This document shows positions 27,145-38,903 of a stretch of DNA of 64,000 bases, one piece after another. The DNA comes from Streptococcus mitis (lineage in GTDB: Bacteria > Bacillota > Bacilli > Lactobacillales > Streptococcaceae). A program made the translations under genes and the position numbers. The notes below the pieces were generated by a model, which worked only from the letters and a program-made list of their open reading frames with translations, was not told the origin of the DNA and made no database searches. How positions within the stretch are numbered: the stretch's first letter is position 1; the number at the start of each line of letters is the position of its first letter. The stretch lies in the NCBI RefSeq assembly GCF_023109105.1, contig NZ_JALDTZ010000001.1, positions 182,446 through 246,445 of the forward strand, written 5' to 3'.

Positions 27145-27942
27145 TTAATCTACATAAGTATCTTCGTTTTTATTGAGGAAGGCATATGGAAGACCCATCA
27201 AAAGACCACCACCAATTAAGTTTCCGATGAAGGTTACACCCCAGTGACGAAGCATATTTCCAACACCGAAGTTAGCAATTGAATCCGCAGCAACACTGAA
27301 TTTCACAATCGCAAAAGAAGCAAAGTTCGCAGCGATGTGCTCGTTTGTTAAGAATACAAACATGTAAATTGCTGATAAAACAAGCCAAAGTTTAGCTCCA
27401 CCATCCTTGACCAAAATAAATGAAAGAATCGCAATATTTACGAAAATATTTGCCAAAATCGCCTCAAGCAAGATTAATTCATTTGAGCGGCCTAACTTCA
27501 TCTCAACAACCCCTGAGATAAAACTATCGTGAGTCAGATGTGCATAGGCTGCCGAGTGAGCAAAGCCCCAACCTGCTATCAAAGCACCGATAAGGTTGAA
27601 CAAGGTACAGTAAAGTAAAATCTCAGCTGTTTTTCTCCAAGAGATTTTTTTCAAGAAACTACCAGCAGTCAAGAACATCATGTTGGATGTTACCAACTCG
27701 GCATTCAAGAAAACAATGTAGGCCAATCCCCAAGCAAATACAAATGGGAAGAGGAAACGTCCACTACCTGGTGCAATTTTGTTAATCAAATCAGCTCCAA
27801 CTGCACCTGCAGCAGTACTAAAGGTTAAAAATGCACCTGCGAACATGGATCGAATCGCATACTTAAATTTGCTTTTATTATAAAGATTTTCCTTCTTCTT
27901 GCAAGCAAATTCAATCTTTGAGATAAATTCTGAAGAGACCAT
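27145..27942 (-). CDS. Formate/nitrite transporter (FNT) family protein
   Basis: A 265-residue integral membrane protein with six hydrophobic segments. FNT signature regions are FAGAFLTFSTAAGAVGADL near residue 40, NAELVTSNMMFLTAGS, and NLIGGGLLMGLPYAFLN at the C-terminus. FNT channels carry formate, nitrite, lactate or hydrosulfide. In a lactic-acid bacterium with pyruvate formate-lyase, formate is the best guess. The promoter is an extended -10 (hexamer 27973-27978). A weak cre-like sequence lies at 27997-28010, matching 9 of 12 defined positions, which would fit CcpA control of mixed-acid metabolism. Confidence 0.88.
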   Translation of the reverse strand: MVSSEFISKIEFACKKKENLYNKSKFKYAIRSMFAGAFLTFSTAAGAVGADLINKIAPGSGRFLFPFVFAWGLAYIVFLNAELVTSNMMFLTAGSFLKKISWRKTAEILLYCTLFNLIGALIAGWGFAHSAAYAHLTHDSFISGVVEMKLGRSNELILLEAILANIFVNIAILSFILVKDGGAKLWLVLSAIYMFVFLTNEHIAANFASFAIVKFSVAADSIANFGVGNMLRHWGVTFIGNLIGGGLLMGLPYAFLNKNEDTYVD

Positions 27943-28045
27943 AATAAACTCCTAAAACTTTTTTACCTGATAATTATATCACAAACTTTAGAATTAAGGA
28001 AGCGTTTTCTATATTTCATAACAGTTTATTTTGAAAATCTATCTA

Positions 28046-28079
28046 TAAAAAACCAGTAAAACTAAATGTTTACTGATTC
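28046..28079 (-). terminator. srtA terminator
   Basis: AACCAGTAAA (28051-28060) pairs with TTTACTGATT (28069-28078) with one G-U. The stem is followed on the minus strand by a T run. Confidence 0.75.
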
Positions 28080-28087
28080 TTTAACTA

Positions 28088-28831
28088 TTAATAGCGCTGT
28101 TTGTATGGTTGATTGAAAGCTGTTAGAATTTCTTCAGGGGTTTGTGAATAATCTTTTTCTTCTTTTAAGTCACCTTTAACGATAATCCGCTCTGTCGCAT
28201 CATAGTCCACACAAGTTACAAGTGTGATCTCATCAACACCACTACGGTCATCAATCTCATCCACGCGATCTGGTGTTACATGCTTGACCTCATGAATGAC
28301 ATAGGTATAAACCTTATCCTTATCAGTCAGATAAATTTTCATACCATTTTTAGCATGTGATAAGGGAGAGAATAGCATCTGACTGGCATTTTCTGCTGTA
28401 AAAATGTGATGACTAGCTAGTGAATAATTTCCTTTCCCCATCACTTGGTCACGCTTCATTGTACCAGCTCCATAGAAGAGATTGACATTATCAAGACCTT
28501 TAAAAATAGGTAAGTTAATTTCTACTTCAGGAATAGCAATCCCACCAATAACTGGTAATTTTTGCGAATTCCATTGTGAGGATAAGACAGCTTCTGATGA
28601 AATGGCTTTTACTGAGTCAAAGTCAAAATTACCTTCTGTATCTTGATTTTCTTCCAATTTTTCTTTTGATACCTGGCTAACTTGATACTTGTTAGTATTC
28701 CAAACCATGAAAATATCACGAATTTTGGAATTAAAGATTAATGCCAGTGACAAGAGGATTAAGAATCCTGCCAAGACATTGATTAGTAGATTTTTACGAT
28801 TTGTTTTCTTTTTGTTCTTTTTATGAGACAT
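28088..28831 (-). CDS. srtA: Sortase A
   Basis: A housekeeping transpeptidase that anchors LPXTG surface proteins to peptidoglycan. It has 247 residues: a basic N-terminus, one membrane anchor (about residues 14-34), then the sortase barrel. The catalytic triad is visible as His141 (LASHHIF), Cys207 (TLVTC) and Arg215 (ERIIVKG). Its ATG overlaps the gyrA stop by one base, so it is cotranscribed with gyrA, and a terminator follows. Confidence 0.97.
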   Translation of the reverse strand: MSHKKNKKKTNRKNLLINVLAGFLILLSLALIFNSKIRDIFMVWNTNKYQVSQVSKEKLEENQDTEGNFDFDSVKAISSEAVLSSQWNSQKLPVIGGIAIPEVEINLPIFKGLDNVNLFYGAGTMKRDQVMGKGNYSLASHHIFTAENASQMLFSPLSHAKNGMKIYLTDKDKVYTYVIHEVKHVTPDRVDEIDDRSGVDEITLVTCVDYDATERIIVKGDLKEEKDYSQTPEEILTAFNQPYKQRY

Positions 28832-31299
28832 TATGCTTCACCTTCTATTTCGTTTTCTGTCCCGACTTCTTCTTTTTCTGACGCTGCTACCGTTGTAAAG
28901 GTCACAATTTTAGCATCCTGATCCAAGCGCATCACTTTAACTCCCATAGTTGAGCGCCCTGTTTGTGAAATATTGGCAACGTTGGTTCGAATCATGACAC
29001 CTGTATCAGTGATAATCATCAAATCTTCATCACCTTTAACAGTCAAAAGACCTGATAGAGGACCATTTTTTTCAGCTACATTAGCTGTCTTCATTCCTTT
29101 ACCACCACGACCTTTTGTTGGATATTCAGTCGCAACTGTGCGCTTACCGTATCCTTTTTCTGTGATGATAAGAACCTCGTCCTGGTCTGTAATCACACTA
29201 GCACCAACTACTGTATCTCCTTCACGAAGATTGACACCTTTCACACCAGTAGCGATACGACTCATTCCACGAACGACTGATTGATTAAAGCGAACTGCAT
29301 AACCAAGCTTGGTACCAATGATAATATCCGTATCTTCTTCCGTCAACAAGACATTAATCAACTCATCTTCATCTTTGAGGTTCAGTGCCTTAAGTCCATT
29401 TTGACGAATATTATTAAATTCCTTGACGCTGGTTCTCTTCACAATACCATGACGGGTTGTGAAGAAGAGGTAAGCATCATCACTGCGTTCAGACTCAACA
29501 TTGATGATGGTTTGAATACTTTCTCCTTCATCCAATTTCAAAAGATTGACAATTGGCAATCCCTTAGCAGTACGGCCATACTCAGGAATTTCATAGCCTT
29601 TTAGGCGATAGACACGGCCTTTATTTGTGAAGAAGAGTAAGTGATCATGGGTACTAGTTGACACTAACTCACGAACAAAATCGTCATCCTTAACACCTGT
29701 ACCTTGAACACCACGACCCCCACGTTTTTGAGCAGTGAATTCTCCTTGGTCCAAACGTTTAATGTAACCCTTGTTAGACAGTGTAATTAAGACATCCGAT
29801 TCTTCAATCAAATCCTCATCTTCAAGGCTTAAGACTTCACCAACCATCAATTCAGTACGACGTTGGTCGCCAAACTTACGCTTGACTTCGTCCAATTCGT
29901 CTTTGATGATTTGAGAAACACGTTCGGGTTTAGCAAGAATATCTGCTAAATCCGCAATCAGAGCCAGGAGATCATCATACTCAGCCTGAATCTTATCGCG
30001 TTCCAAACCTGTCAAACGACGAAGACGCATATCAAGGATGGCCTGACTTTGACGTTCAGAAAGCTTAAACTTACTCATCAACTCAGCTTGTGCTTCCGCA
30101 TCTGTTTCACTAGCACGGATGATACGAATCACTTCGTCGATATGGTCTAGTGCGATTAAGAGACCTTCTAAGATATGAGCACGCGCTTCTGCTTTTTCCT
30201 TATCAAAACGAGTACGACGAACAACCACTTCTTTTTGGTGCTCGATATAAGCATCCAAAATCTGACGAAGAGACAAAATCTTCGGTACCCCATTTTGGAT
30301 TGCTAGCATATTGAAACCAAAGTTGGTTTGCATCTGAGTCATCTTGAAGAGATTATTAAGGATAACATTAGCTGAGGCATCACGCTTGACTTCAATAACA
30401 AATCGAACCCCTTCACGGTTTGATTCATCACGTACTGCTGTAATTCCCTCAATACGCTTTTCCTGAACTAAACGAACAATATGCTCATGTACCTTTGTTT
30501 TGTTGACCATGTATGGAAATTCTGTTACAACGATGCGCTCACGGCCAGTCTTAGTTTCTTCGATTTCAGTACGAGAACGAAGAACAATCGAACCTTTACC
30601 TGTTTCGTAAGCCTTATGGATACCTGATTTCCCCATGACGAGGGCACCAGTTGGGAAATCTGGCCCAGGCAAGACTTCCATTAAATCCTTAGTGGTCACT
30701 TCAGGATTGTCCATGACCAACTTCACAGCATCAATAGTTTCACCCAAATTATGAGGTGGAATATTTGTCGCCATACCGACAGCAATACCAGTAGCTCCAT
30801 TAACTAAAAGATTTGGAAAACGAGCTGGCAAGACCAAGGGTTCACGTTCATTGGCATCATAGTTATCAACGAAATCAACCGTATTTTTATTGATATCACG
30901 AAGCATCTCCAGAGCAATCTTGCTCATACGTGCCTCAGTGTAACGCTGGGCGGCAGCACCATCGCCATCCATGGAACCAAAGTTCCCATGGCCATCTACA
31001 AGCATGTAACGGTAGCTCCACCATTGAGCCATACGGACCATAGCTTCATAGATAGAGGAATCCCCGTGTGGGTGATATTTACCCATGACATCCCCAGTAA
31101 TACGAGCAGATTTTTTATGTGGTTTGTCTGGAGTAACACCTAATTCATTCATTCCATAGAGAATCCTACGGTGAACGGGTTTCAAGCCATCTCGAACATC
31201 AGGAAGAGCTCGTGCTACGATAACACTCATAGCGTAGTCGATAAAACTTGTCTTCATCTCCTTTGTCAGATTGACATTCACTAAATTTCTATCCTGCAT
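28831..31299 (-). CDS. gyrA: DNA gyrase subunit A
   Basis: The 822-residue gyrase breakage-reunion subunit. Catalytic Tyr120 lies in [11 protein letters not shown]. The quinolone region reads [17 protein letters not shown], with Ser81 and Glu85, i.e. the wild-type residues at the two main fluoroquinolone resistance positions. C-terminal beta-propeller repeats include a GyrA-box-like QKRGGRG. The start at 31299 (MQDRNLVNV) has GAGG nine bases upstream; the open frame extends five codons further. It is divergent from ldh and followed by srtA. Confidence 0.98.
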   Translation of the reverse strand: MQDRNLVNVNLTKEMKTSFIDYAMSVIVARALPDVRDGLKPVHRRILYGMNELGVTPDKPHKKSARITGDVMGKYHPHGDSSIYEAMVRMAQWWSYRYMLVDGHGNFGSMDGDGAAAQRYTEARMSKIALEMLRDINKNTVDFVDNYDANEREPLVLPARFPNLLVNGATGIAVGMATNIPPHNLGETIDAVKLVMDNPEVTTKDLMEVLPGPDFPTGALVMGKSGIHKAYETGKGSIVLRSRTEIEETKTGRERIVVTEFPYMVNKTKVHEHIVRLVQEKRIEGITAVRDESNREGVRFVIEVKRDASANVILNNLFKMTQMQTNFGFNMLAIQNGVPKILSLRQILDAYIEHQKEVVVRRTRFDKEKAEARAHILEGLLIALDHIDEVIRIIRASETDAEAQAELMSKFKLSERQSQAILDMRLRRLTGLERDKIQAEYDDLLALIADLADILAKPERVSQIIKDELDEVKRKFGDQRRTELMVGEVLSLEDEDLIEESDVLITLSNKGYIKRLDQGEFTAQKRGGRGVQGTGVKDDDFVRELVSTSTHDHLLFFTNKGRVYRLKGYEIPEYGRTAKGLPIVNLLKLDEGESIQTIINVESERSDDAYLFFTTRHGIVKRTSVKEFNNIRQNGLKALNLKDEDELINVLLTEEDTDIIIGTKLGYAVRFNQSVVRGMSRIATGVKGVNLREGDTVVGASVITDQDEVLIITEKGYGKRTVATEYPTKGRGGKGMKTANVAEKNGPLSGLLTVKGDEDLMIITDTGVMIRTNVANISQTGRSTMGVKVMRLDQDAKIVTFTTVAASEKEEVGTENEIEGEA

Positions 31300-31336
31300 T
31301 AATAAATGCCTCATTTCACAATTAGTAATTAAATAT

Positions 31337-31365
31337 ATTATACCACAATGTCTGCCATATTTCAG
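31337..31365 (-). promoter_or_regulatory. gyrA promoter
   Basis: TATAAT on the minus strand (31337-31342) is preceded by TGG. A weak CTGAAA -35 lies 17 bp upstream. It is back to back with the ldh promoter. Confidence 0.65.
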
Positions 31366-31378
31366 GTATCTAGAACCA

Positions 31379-31392
31379 CTAAAACGTTTACA
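31379..31392. promoter_or_regulatory. cre-like site upstream of ldh
   Basis: CTAAAACGTTTACA matches cre (TGWAANCGNTNWCA) at 10 of 12 defined positions. It lies about 23 bp upstream of the ldh -35, a position from which CcpA activates rather than represses. CcpA activation of ldh is known in related lactic acid bacteria. Confidence 0.45.
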
Positions 31393-31414
31393 TCAAGAAC
31401 TGCAAGGCATATCC

Positions 31415-31443
31415 GTGACAAAGCATTTTAAAAGTGATAAAAT
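31415..31443 (+). promoter_or_regulatory. ldh promoter
   Basis: GTGACA (31415-31420), a 17-bp spacer, then TAAAAT (31438-31443) preceded by TGA. Confidence 0.75.
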
Positions 31444-31451
31444 TGAAATAA

Positions 31452-32480
<1,029 letters not shown>

Positions 32481-32488
32481 TTGTAACT

Positions 32489-32516
32489 AGGTTCTCATTT
32501 AATGAGAACCTTTTTT
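32489..32516 (+). terminator. ldh terminator
   Basis: AGGTTCTCA (32489-32497) pairs with TGAGAACCT (32503-32511), followed by a T run. Confidence 0.9.
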
Positions 32517-32540
32517 CTTTTATCATAAAGAATGAAATAC

Positions 32541-32677
32541 TATTTTCCAAAAGATTCCTTATCTCACACCATTTGAATCGTGTTGGATACTCATATGCTA
32601 AAACAACACCACAAATATATACTCATGTTACTAAACAAATGAAAACAACCGTTACAGATGTTATAGAAAAGTATTAG
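32541..32677 (+). pseudogene. Remnant of a phage/ICE tyrosine integrase C-terminus
   Basis: One frame reads on to a stop at 32675-32677 and ends with TTPQIYTHVTKQMK and then a short helical tail. This closely resembles the last part of Tn916/phage-type tyrosine recombinases, where the nucleophilic tyrosine sits in QIYTHV. The usual GH motif (ERLGH) is represented by NRVGYSYAKTTPQIYTH. There is no start codon, catalytic Arg/His box or rest of the gene, so it is a fragment. It occupies most of the 284-bp gap between ldh and pyk. Confidence 0.7.
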
Positions 32678-32708
32678 TCTTTGCCCCAAAAATGCTCCAA
32701 AGCAAACA

Positions 32709-32755
32709 AAAAAGCCTATCGAGCAAGCTAGAAAGCTTGATACAATAGGCTTTTT
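32709..32755 (-). terminator. pyk terminator
   Basis: AGCCTAT (32713-32719) pairs with ATAGGCT (32745-32751), with an inner CAAGCT/AGCTTG arm. A T run follows on the minus strand. Confidence 0.85.
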
Positions 32756-32764
32756 AATGTTAGA

Positions 32765-34270
32765 TTAACGTACTGTACGGATACGCATTGTGTTTGTACG
32801 TACAGCTTCTCCAACTGGTACACCAGCTACGATAACGATATCGTCACCAGATTGTACAAGACCTGCTTCAACTGCTTTACGTTCAGCAATTTCGAACATA
32901 TCGTCAGTTGAAGATGGAGCATCTGTCAACATTGGGATAACACCCCAGTTCAACATCAATCCACGTTCTGTCAATTCGTCGAATGTCAATGCTAAGATGT
33001 CAGCATTTGGACGGTATTTAGAGATCAAACGTGCAGTGTGACCTGTCTTAGTAAGAGTTACAATCAATTTAATGTCCATTGAGTTAGTAGCATCTTTAAC
33101 AGCTGAAGCCATTACTTCTGTCTTAGAGTTACGTTCAAATGAATCTGAGTTCAAACGGCCGTATTCATTAAGAAGAGTTTGAGCGTTCTTGTCGATTGTA
33201 GCCATTGTAGTTACTGACTCAAGTGGGTATTTACCATTTGCAGACTCACCTGAAAGCATTGTAGCGTCAGTACCGTCGATAACAGCGTTGAATACGTCTG
33301 ATACTTCTGAACGAGTTGCACGTGGTTTTTCAGTCATTGTTTCAAGCATGTTTGTTGCAGTGATAACAACTTTACCTGCAGCATTGACTTTCTTGATGAT
33401 CATTTTTTGGTAAACTGGAACCATTTCGTACGGTACTTCGATACCCATGTCACCACGAGCAATCATGATACCATCAGCAGCTTCGATGATTTCATCCAAG
33501 TTGTCGATACCTTGTTGGTTTTCAATTTTAGCAAACAATTGAACGTGTCCATTTCCAGTCTCTTTACAGATTGCACGAACTTCTTCAACGTCTTTTGCAG
33601 TACGTACAAATGAAATCGCAATAAAGTTGATACCTTGCTCAAGACCAAAGCGGATGTCATCATTATCACGTTCAGCAAGAGCTGGGAAAGGAATTTTAGT
33701 GTTAGGGATATTAACACCTTTTTGTTTAGCGATTACACCGTCATTTTCAACTTCAACTTCAAATTCACGAGTAGCATCGTCTTTAGCAAAAATACGAAGA
33801 CCAAGTTTACCGTCGTCAACCAAGACTTGGTGACCAACTTCAACATCGTCGTAGATATCAAGGGCACCAGCAACGTTCAACGCAATCACATCACGAGTTG
33901 ATTTGATTCCTTGCTTAGTAGCAACACGGATTTTTTCACCAGTTGTATAAGAGTACTCTTTTGCTTCTCCTTCAAACAATTCAGTACGGATTTCTGGACC
34001 TTTTGTATCAAGAAGGAAACCAACTTTTTTACCTGCAAGTTTTTCAGCAAGTTTAACAGTTGCCATACGGTCACCTTGTTCTTGGTGGTCACCGTGTGAG
34101 AAGTTGAAACGGAATGTGTTTGCACCAGCTTCAATCAATTTAGCAATGTTTTTAGCTGAAGCTTCAACATCAAGTTTTTCACCCCAGTATCCGTCATCAC
34201 CGAATTTTTTACCACCACGGATTTCAACCGCAGGACCCAAAGTTGCAACGATTTTTACACGTTTGTTCAT
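32765..34270 (-). CDS. pyk: Pyruvate kinase
   Basis: Converts PEP and ADP to pyruvate and ATP. The 501-residue enzyme has the active-site segment MIARGDMGIEVPYE, the N-terminal NFSHGDHQEQ, and TNMLETMTEKPRATRSEVSD (quoted to 20). It competes with PTS enzyme I (ptsI here) for PEP. It lies 58 bp downstream of pfkA on the same strand, the classic pfkA-pyk operon, with its own GGAG site and a terminator behind. Confidence 0.98.
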   Translation of the reverse strand: MNKRVKIVATLGPAVEIRGGKKFGDDGYWGEKLDVEASAKNIAKLIEAGANTFRFNFSHGDHQEQGDRMATVKLAEKLAGKKVGFLLDTKGPEIRTELFEGEAKEYSYTTGEKIRVATKQGIKSTRDVIALNVAGALDIYDDVEVGHQVLVDDGKLGLRIFAKDDATREFEVEVENDGVIAKQKGVNIPNTKIPFPALAERDNDDIRFGLEQGINFIAISFVRTAKDVEEVRAICKETGNGHVQLFAKIENQQGIDNLDEIIEAADGIMIARGDMGIEVPYEMVPVYQKMIIKKVNAAGKVVITATNMLETMTEKPRATRSEVSDVFNAVIDGTDATMLSGESANGKYPLESVTTMATIDKNAQTLLNEYGRLNSDSFERNSKTEVMASAVKDATNSMDIKLIVTLTKTGHTARLISKYRPNADILALTFDELTERGLMLNWGVIPMLTDAPSSTDDMFEIAERKAVEAGLVQSGDDIVIVAGVPVGEAVRTNTMRIRTVR

Positions 34271-34328
34271 GATTTTTGTGACTCCTTTATATAAATGACC
34301 TTTTTGGTCTTATTAACAAAATTATAAA

Positions 34329-35342
<1,014 letters not shown>

Positions 35343-35418
35343 TTATGCTCCTTTTTCTTTTAACATTCTTACTGATTATATCACATTTAAATGGAAAATT
35401 CTTCTATTTTCCGTAATT

Positions 35419-38400
35419 TTATCGATAAATCGTTTTCATAGTAATTTTATCCAATTTTGCTTCTAATTCATTGGATTTAGTTACAAAATGGTTGGGAGAA
35501 ACAATTGTCTTCTGTTCCTCTTCATACCTGATGATGACTGGGATTGGGCCCTTATACTGGTCTAAAATCCTCGAAATTTCTTGATCTGATTCATGATTTT
35601 TTACCTGTATCCAAAAACGCTCAGCTACTGCTTCTCTTATTTCTTGTGCAATCATTTGCAGACGGCCATCTCGTGACTGGACTTTCCCTTTGATATAGTA
35701 GAAGGCTCCCTCTCTTACTTCCTGCCCAACCTGTCGATATAAATCCGAAAAGAGGGTAACATCCAATTTTTTCTTACTATCATCGACCTGTAAGAAAGCC
35801 ATATTTTCACCCTTTTTGGTGCGAATGGTTTTAATTTTTTGAATTTCTACCAAGATAATAGAGTGACTATTTTCTGATAAATTTCCGATTGGTGTAATCG
35901 GGTAAATAGCCTTACTTGCAATAGCTTGTAGGGGATGTTTACTGACGCCTACTCCTAGAAGCTCTTGTTCCATATAGAATTTTTCTTGTTCTGTCCAATC
36001 TTCTGATTCCTGCCAACTATAAATCGTATCACCGAACAAACTTCCTAACTCTTTTACAAATTCAAACAGATTAGCTAAATTATTGAATACTTTTTGACGA
36101 TTTTTTTCAAATGAATCGAAAAGGCCAACTTTTACCAAAGGTTCTAGCAGAGGAAGTTTCAGATAATTCTCAGGTAATTTAGCTATAAAATCTTCAATGT
36201 TAGAATAGGGTCTATTTTCAATAATCCAAAGCGCTAAATCATTGCTGACTCTCTTAATCGATTTCAAACCTAGATAGATGGACTTGTTGGCAATTTTATC
36301 GTGATAAGGGATAGTGTTGATAGACAACGGTGCTACTTCAAAACCTGCATCAAGAGCATCTGTTAGGTAATCACTATTAGCTGAGTTCAACATGATCTGA
36401 TAAAAAATAGCTGGATAATGTGTTTTAAAATAAGCCAACTGAAAAGCCAAGGCTGAGTAGGCATAGGCGTGAGATCGGTTAAAACCATAACCTGCAAACT
36501 TCTCCATGACATCAAAGACCTGCTCTGCCTTTTCAGCAGTATGACCAGCCTCTAAGGAGCCTTGAATAAAGGAAGCCCTCATCTCATGCATAGCAGAGGC
36601 ATCCTTTTTCCCCATAGCTCGACGCAAAATATCGGCCTTTCCGAGACTAAATCCAGCAAAACGCTGAGCAACCTGCATAACCTGTTCCTGATAGAGCATA
36701 ATGCCATAAGTTGGAGCCAAAATATCTTCTAGAGCTGGATCTAGAACAGTCACTTCTTCCTGCCCATGCTTTCTTGCCACAAAATTATTGATGTAGTCAC
36801 TAGCACCTGGTCGATTTAGGGAAGTAGTCGCTACGACATCTTCAAAACAGACTGGTTGCACACGCTTGAGCAGGCGAATAGCACCTGGCTGCTCAAATTG
36901 AAAGATCCCTTTTGTATTCCCAGAAGCAAATAAAGCCAGCGTTTCTTTATCTTCCAAATCAATTTCTTCTATTTTCAAGTGAATATCTTCTGTTTCAGCA
37001 AGCAACTCTTGCATTTTCTGGACAAAGGTCAAATTTCGTAGTCCCAAAAAATCCATCTTCAAAAGTCCACTAGCTTCAACTCCATGAGCATCATACTGAG
37101 TCAGTGGAATTTCATCCCCATGCTTCAGAGGGATGTAGTTGGTCAAATCTTGGTCACTAATGACAACACCAGCCGCATGGACAGAGGTTTGTCTGGGATA
37201 GCCCTCAATCTTGCAGGCAATTTCAAAAGCTTTTTGGTATTCTAACTTACTATTGATTTGCTGACGAAACTGAAGATTTCCCTCATAGGCTGACTTGAGA
37301 TTATCACGAAAACTAATTTTCTTAGTAATTGCAGATAATTCATACTCTGGAACACCAAAGCGTTTCAAAACATCACGCAGAGCTTGCTTGGCCCCAAAGG
37401 TAGAAAAAGTAACGATTTGAGCCGCATGTTTACTGCCATATTTATTGCCAACATATCTGATAAAATCTGGACGATAAATATCTGGAATATCAATATCAAT
37501 ATCAGGCATAGTATAACGTTCACGATTGAGGAAGCGTTCAAAAATCAGATTCTTCTCCACAGGGTCAATCCCTGTGATGTCCAAGGCATAGGAAACCAAA
37601 CTACCAACAGCTGAACCCCGTCCCATTCCCATATAGTAGCCATTCGAACGTCCAAAACGCAACAAATCCCAGACAACCAAGAAATAATCATCAAAGCCCA
37701 TATCATGAATAACAGCCAATTCTTGGTCTAGACGGTCTTGATATTCTTTACCAGTCAACCCCTTCTGAATCAGTCCCGATTCAGCACGCTCTCTCAACTC
37801 CTCTACTGCTGGTCTAGCTGGATTAAAGCGAGGCAATTTTAAACTAGTATTCAAGTCATAAGAAATACCTGAAATAAGCTTTTTTAAATTGTCCAAGGCT
37901 TGAGGAAAACGTTCTTGGAAAAGTTTCTCTAAAGAACTTGCTGATATAAAGACATCTTGTCTCGACCGCAAGGGAACTTCTCTGAGAGGGAGATTCTCTT
38001 TAATCGCTGTTAATACTTGTAAAACTTCTCTATCCCTGCTTTCAAACGCATTGACCCTATAGAGAGGTAAGATAGGATGAGGAAATTCCCTTGCCAGTGT
38101 TTCCGGATAAACCCCAATATAGTAATCACAGCCTAGATTGAGCGACTCAAGCTCTTCAAAATGAGGCACAATTACTGCAATATCCTCTAAGTACTGAGCC
38201 AGAACTGACCAATTTTTCTCCCCCTGCATCTTAGCTGTCGAGAGCTTCATCAACTGCTGATAGCCCACACTAGATAGAGCTAAAAAGCGCAGATTCACAT
38301 CCTTATCATCTACAAGAACATTCATTTCGAGCCCTAATAAAGGATGAATGCCATATTTTTTTGTAACCTCTAGAAAGTCGAAAGCACCATAAAGATTGTC

Positions 38401-38520
38401 AATATCCATCATAGCCAAATGAGTGTAGCCATATTCTTTAGCTACTCTCACATACTTGTCTATCGAAATGACACTCTCCATAAAACTATAGACTGTTTTT
38501 GTATCTAGTTGTGCGATCAA
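35419..38520 (-). CDS. dnaE: DNA polymerase III alpha subunit, DnaE type
   Basis: A 1033-residue DnaE polymerase; in streptococci it works beside PolC, probably extending primers. Order of parts: N-terminal PHP domain (IAQLDTKTVYSFMESV), catalytic palm with MPDIDIDIPD, tandem helix-hairpin-helix, and a C-terminal OB-fold (ENMAFLQVDDSKKKLDVTLF). The start is a TTG at 38520, chosen because GAGGAG lies nine bases upstream and it gives the canonical protein start. The open frame also includes nine upstream codons that contain the ribosome site. It has a TGGTATAAT promoter at 38551. Confidence 0.95.
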   Translation of the reverse strand: MIAQLDTKTVYSFMESVISIDKYVRVAKEYGYTHLAMMDIDNLYGAFDFLEVTKKYGIHPLLGLEMNVLVDDKDVNLRFLALSSVGYQQLMKLSTAKMQGEKNWSVLAQYLEDIAVIVPHFEELESLNLGCDYYIGVYPETLAREFPHPILPLYRVNAFESRDREVLQVLTAIKENLPLREVPLRSRQDVFISASSLEKLFQERFPQALDNLKKLISGISYDLNTSLKLPRFNPARPAVEELRERAESGLIQKGLTGKEYQDRLDQELAVIHDMGFDDYFLVVWDLLRFGRSNGYYMGMGRGSAVGSLVSYALDITGIDPVEKNLIFERFLNRERYTMPDIDIDIPDIYRPDFIRYVGNKYGSKHAAQIVTFSTFGAKQALRDVLKRFGVPEYELSAITKKISFRDNLKSAYEGNLQFRQQINSKLEYQKAFEIACKIEGYPRQTSVHAAGVVISDQDLTNYIPLKHGDEIPLTQYDAHGVEASGLLKMDFLGLRNLTFVQKMQELLAETEDIHLKIEEIDLEDKETLALFASGNTKGIFQFEQPGAIRLLKRVQPVCFEDVVATTSLNRPGASDYINNFVARKHGQEEVTVLDPALEDILAPTYGIMLYQEQVMQVAQRFAGFSLGKADILRRAMGKKDASAMHEMRASFIQGSLEAGHTAEKAEQVFDVMEKFAGYGFNRSHAYAYSALAFQLAYFKTHYPAIFYQIMLNSANSDYLTDALDAGFEVAPLSINTIPYHDKIANKSIYLGLKSIKRVSNDLALWIIENRPYSNIEDFIAKLPENYLKLPLLEPLVKVGLFDSFEKNRQKVFNNLANLFEFVKELGSLFGDTIYSWQESEDWTEQEKFYMEQELLGVGVSKHPLQAIASKAIYPITPIGNLSENSHSIILVEIQKIKTIRTKKGENMAFLQVDDSKKKLDVTLFSDLYRQVGQEVREGAFYYIKGKVQSRDGRLQMIAQEIREAVAERFWIQVKNHESDQEISRILDQYKGPIPVIIRYEEEQKTIVSPNHFVTKSNELEAKLDKITMKTIYR

Positions 38521-38550
38521 TTTACACTTCTCCTCTATCATTCTCACTAT

Positions 38551-38559
38551 ATTATACCA
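38551..38559 (-). promoter_or_regulatory. dnaE promoter (extended -10)
   Basis: TATAAT on the minus strand (38551-38556) is preceded by TGG. A TTGTCT-like -35 lies 18 bp upstream. Confidence 0.6.
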
Positions 38560-38866
38560 TTTTCAAAAAGAGAAAGACAAACGCAGTGACTCCTGTCTAT
38601 ATTTTATCTTTATCTTTAAAGTAAGATTTTTTTAATAAAAAAGTAAAAATACATTTAAAGAATCAAATGCTCTGGTAATTTTTTACTTTTTTATCCCAAG
38701 AAGTGAATATATCTTTTAAAAGAGAAGGATATATTCGGTTAACTTATTCTCTATAATAATTTGTTTTAAGCTATAGAGTCGTACCTGTTTCTCATATAAA
38801 TAATATTCATTATTATTGAATTAATTTCTTTCTTATTTAATGATTCCCTTTAGCCTATTTTTTTGA
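38560..38866. other. AT-rich intergenic region with three stacked inverted repeats, no gene
   Basis: No ORF of note is present. A perfect 15-bp inverted repeat lies at 38635-38649 and 38680-38694 (ATAAAAAAGTAAAAA and its complement). GAATATATC/GATATATTC follows at 38705-38713 and 38728-38736, and CTCTATA/TATAGAG at 38749-38755 and 38772-38778. Their purpose is unknown; they may be transcript-end structures or a decayed repeat element. Confidence 0.6.
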
Positions 38867-38872
38867 TATAAT
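38867..38872 (+). promoter_or_regulatory. pepX -10 element
   Basis: TATAAT at 38867-38872 within TTGATATAATAA, about 32 nt before pepX. There is no good -35. Confidence 0.55.
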
Positions 38873-38903
38873 AACCTTAATTATTGTTTTATAAGGAGGT
38901 TAT

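Noticed and set aside
30943..31060. Quinolone resistance change in gyrA
   Set aside because: Ser81 and Glu85 are both the sensitive-type residues, so no classic resistance substitution is present.
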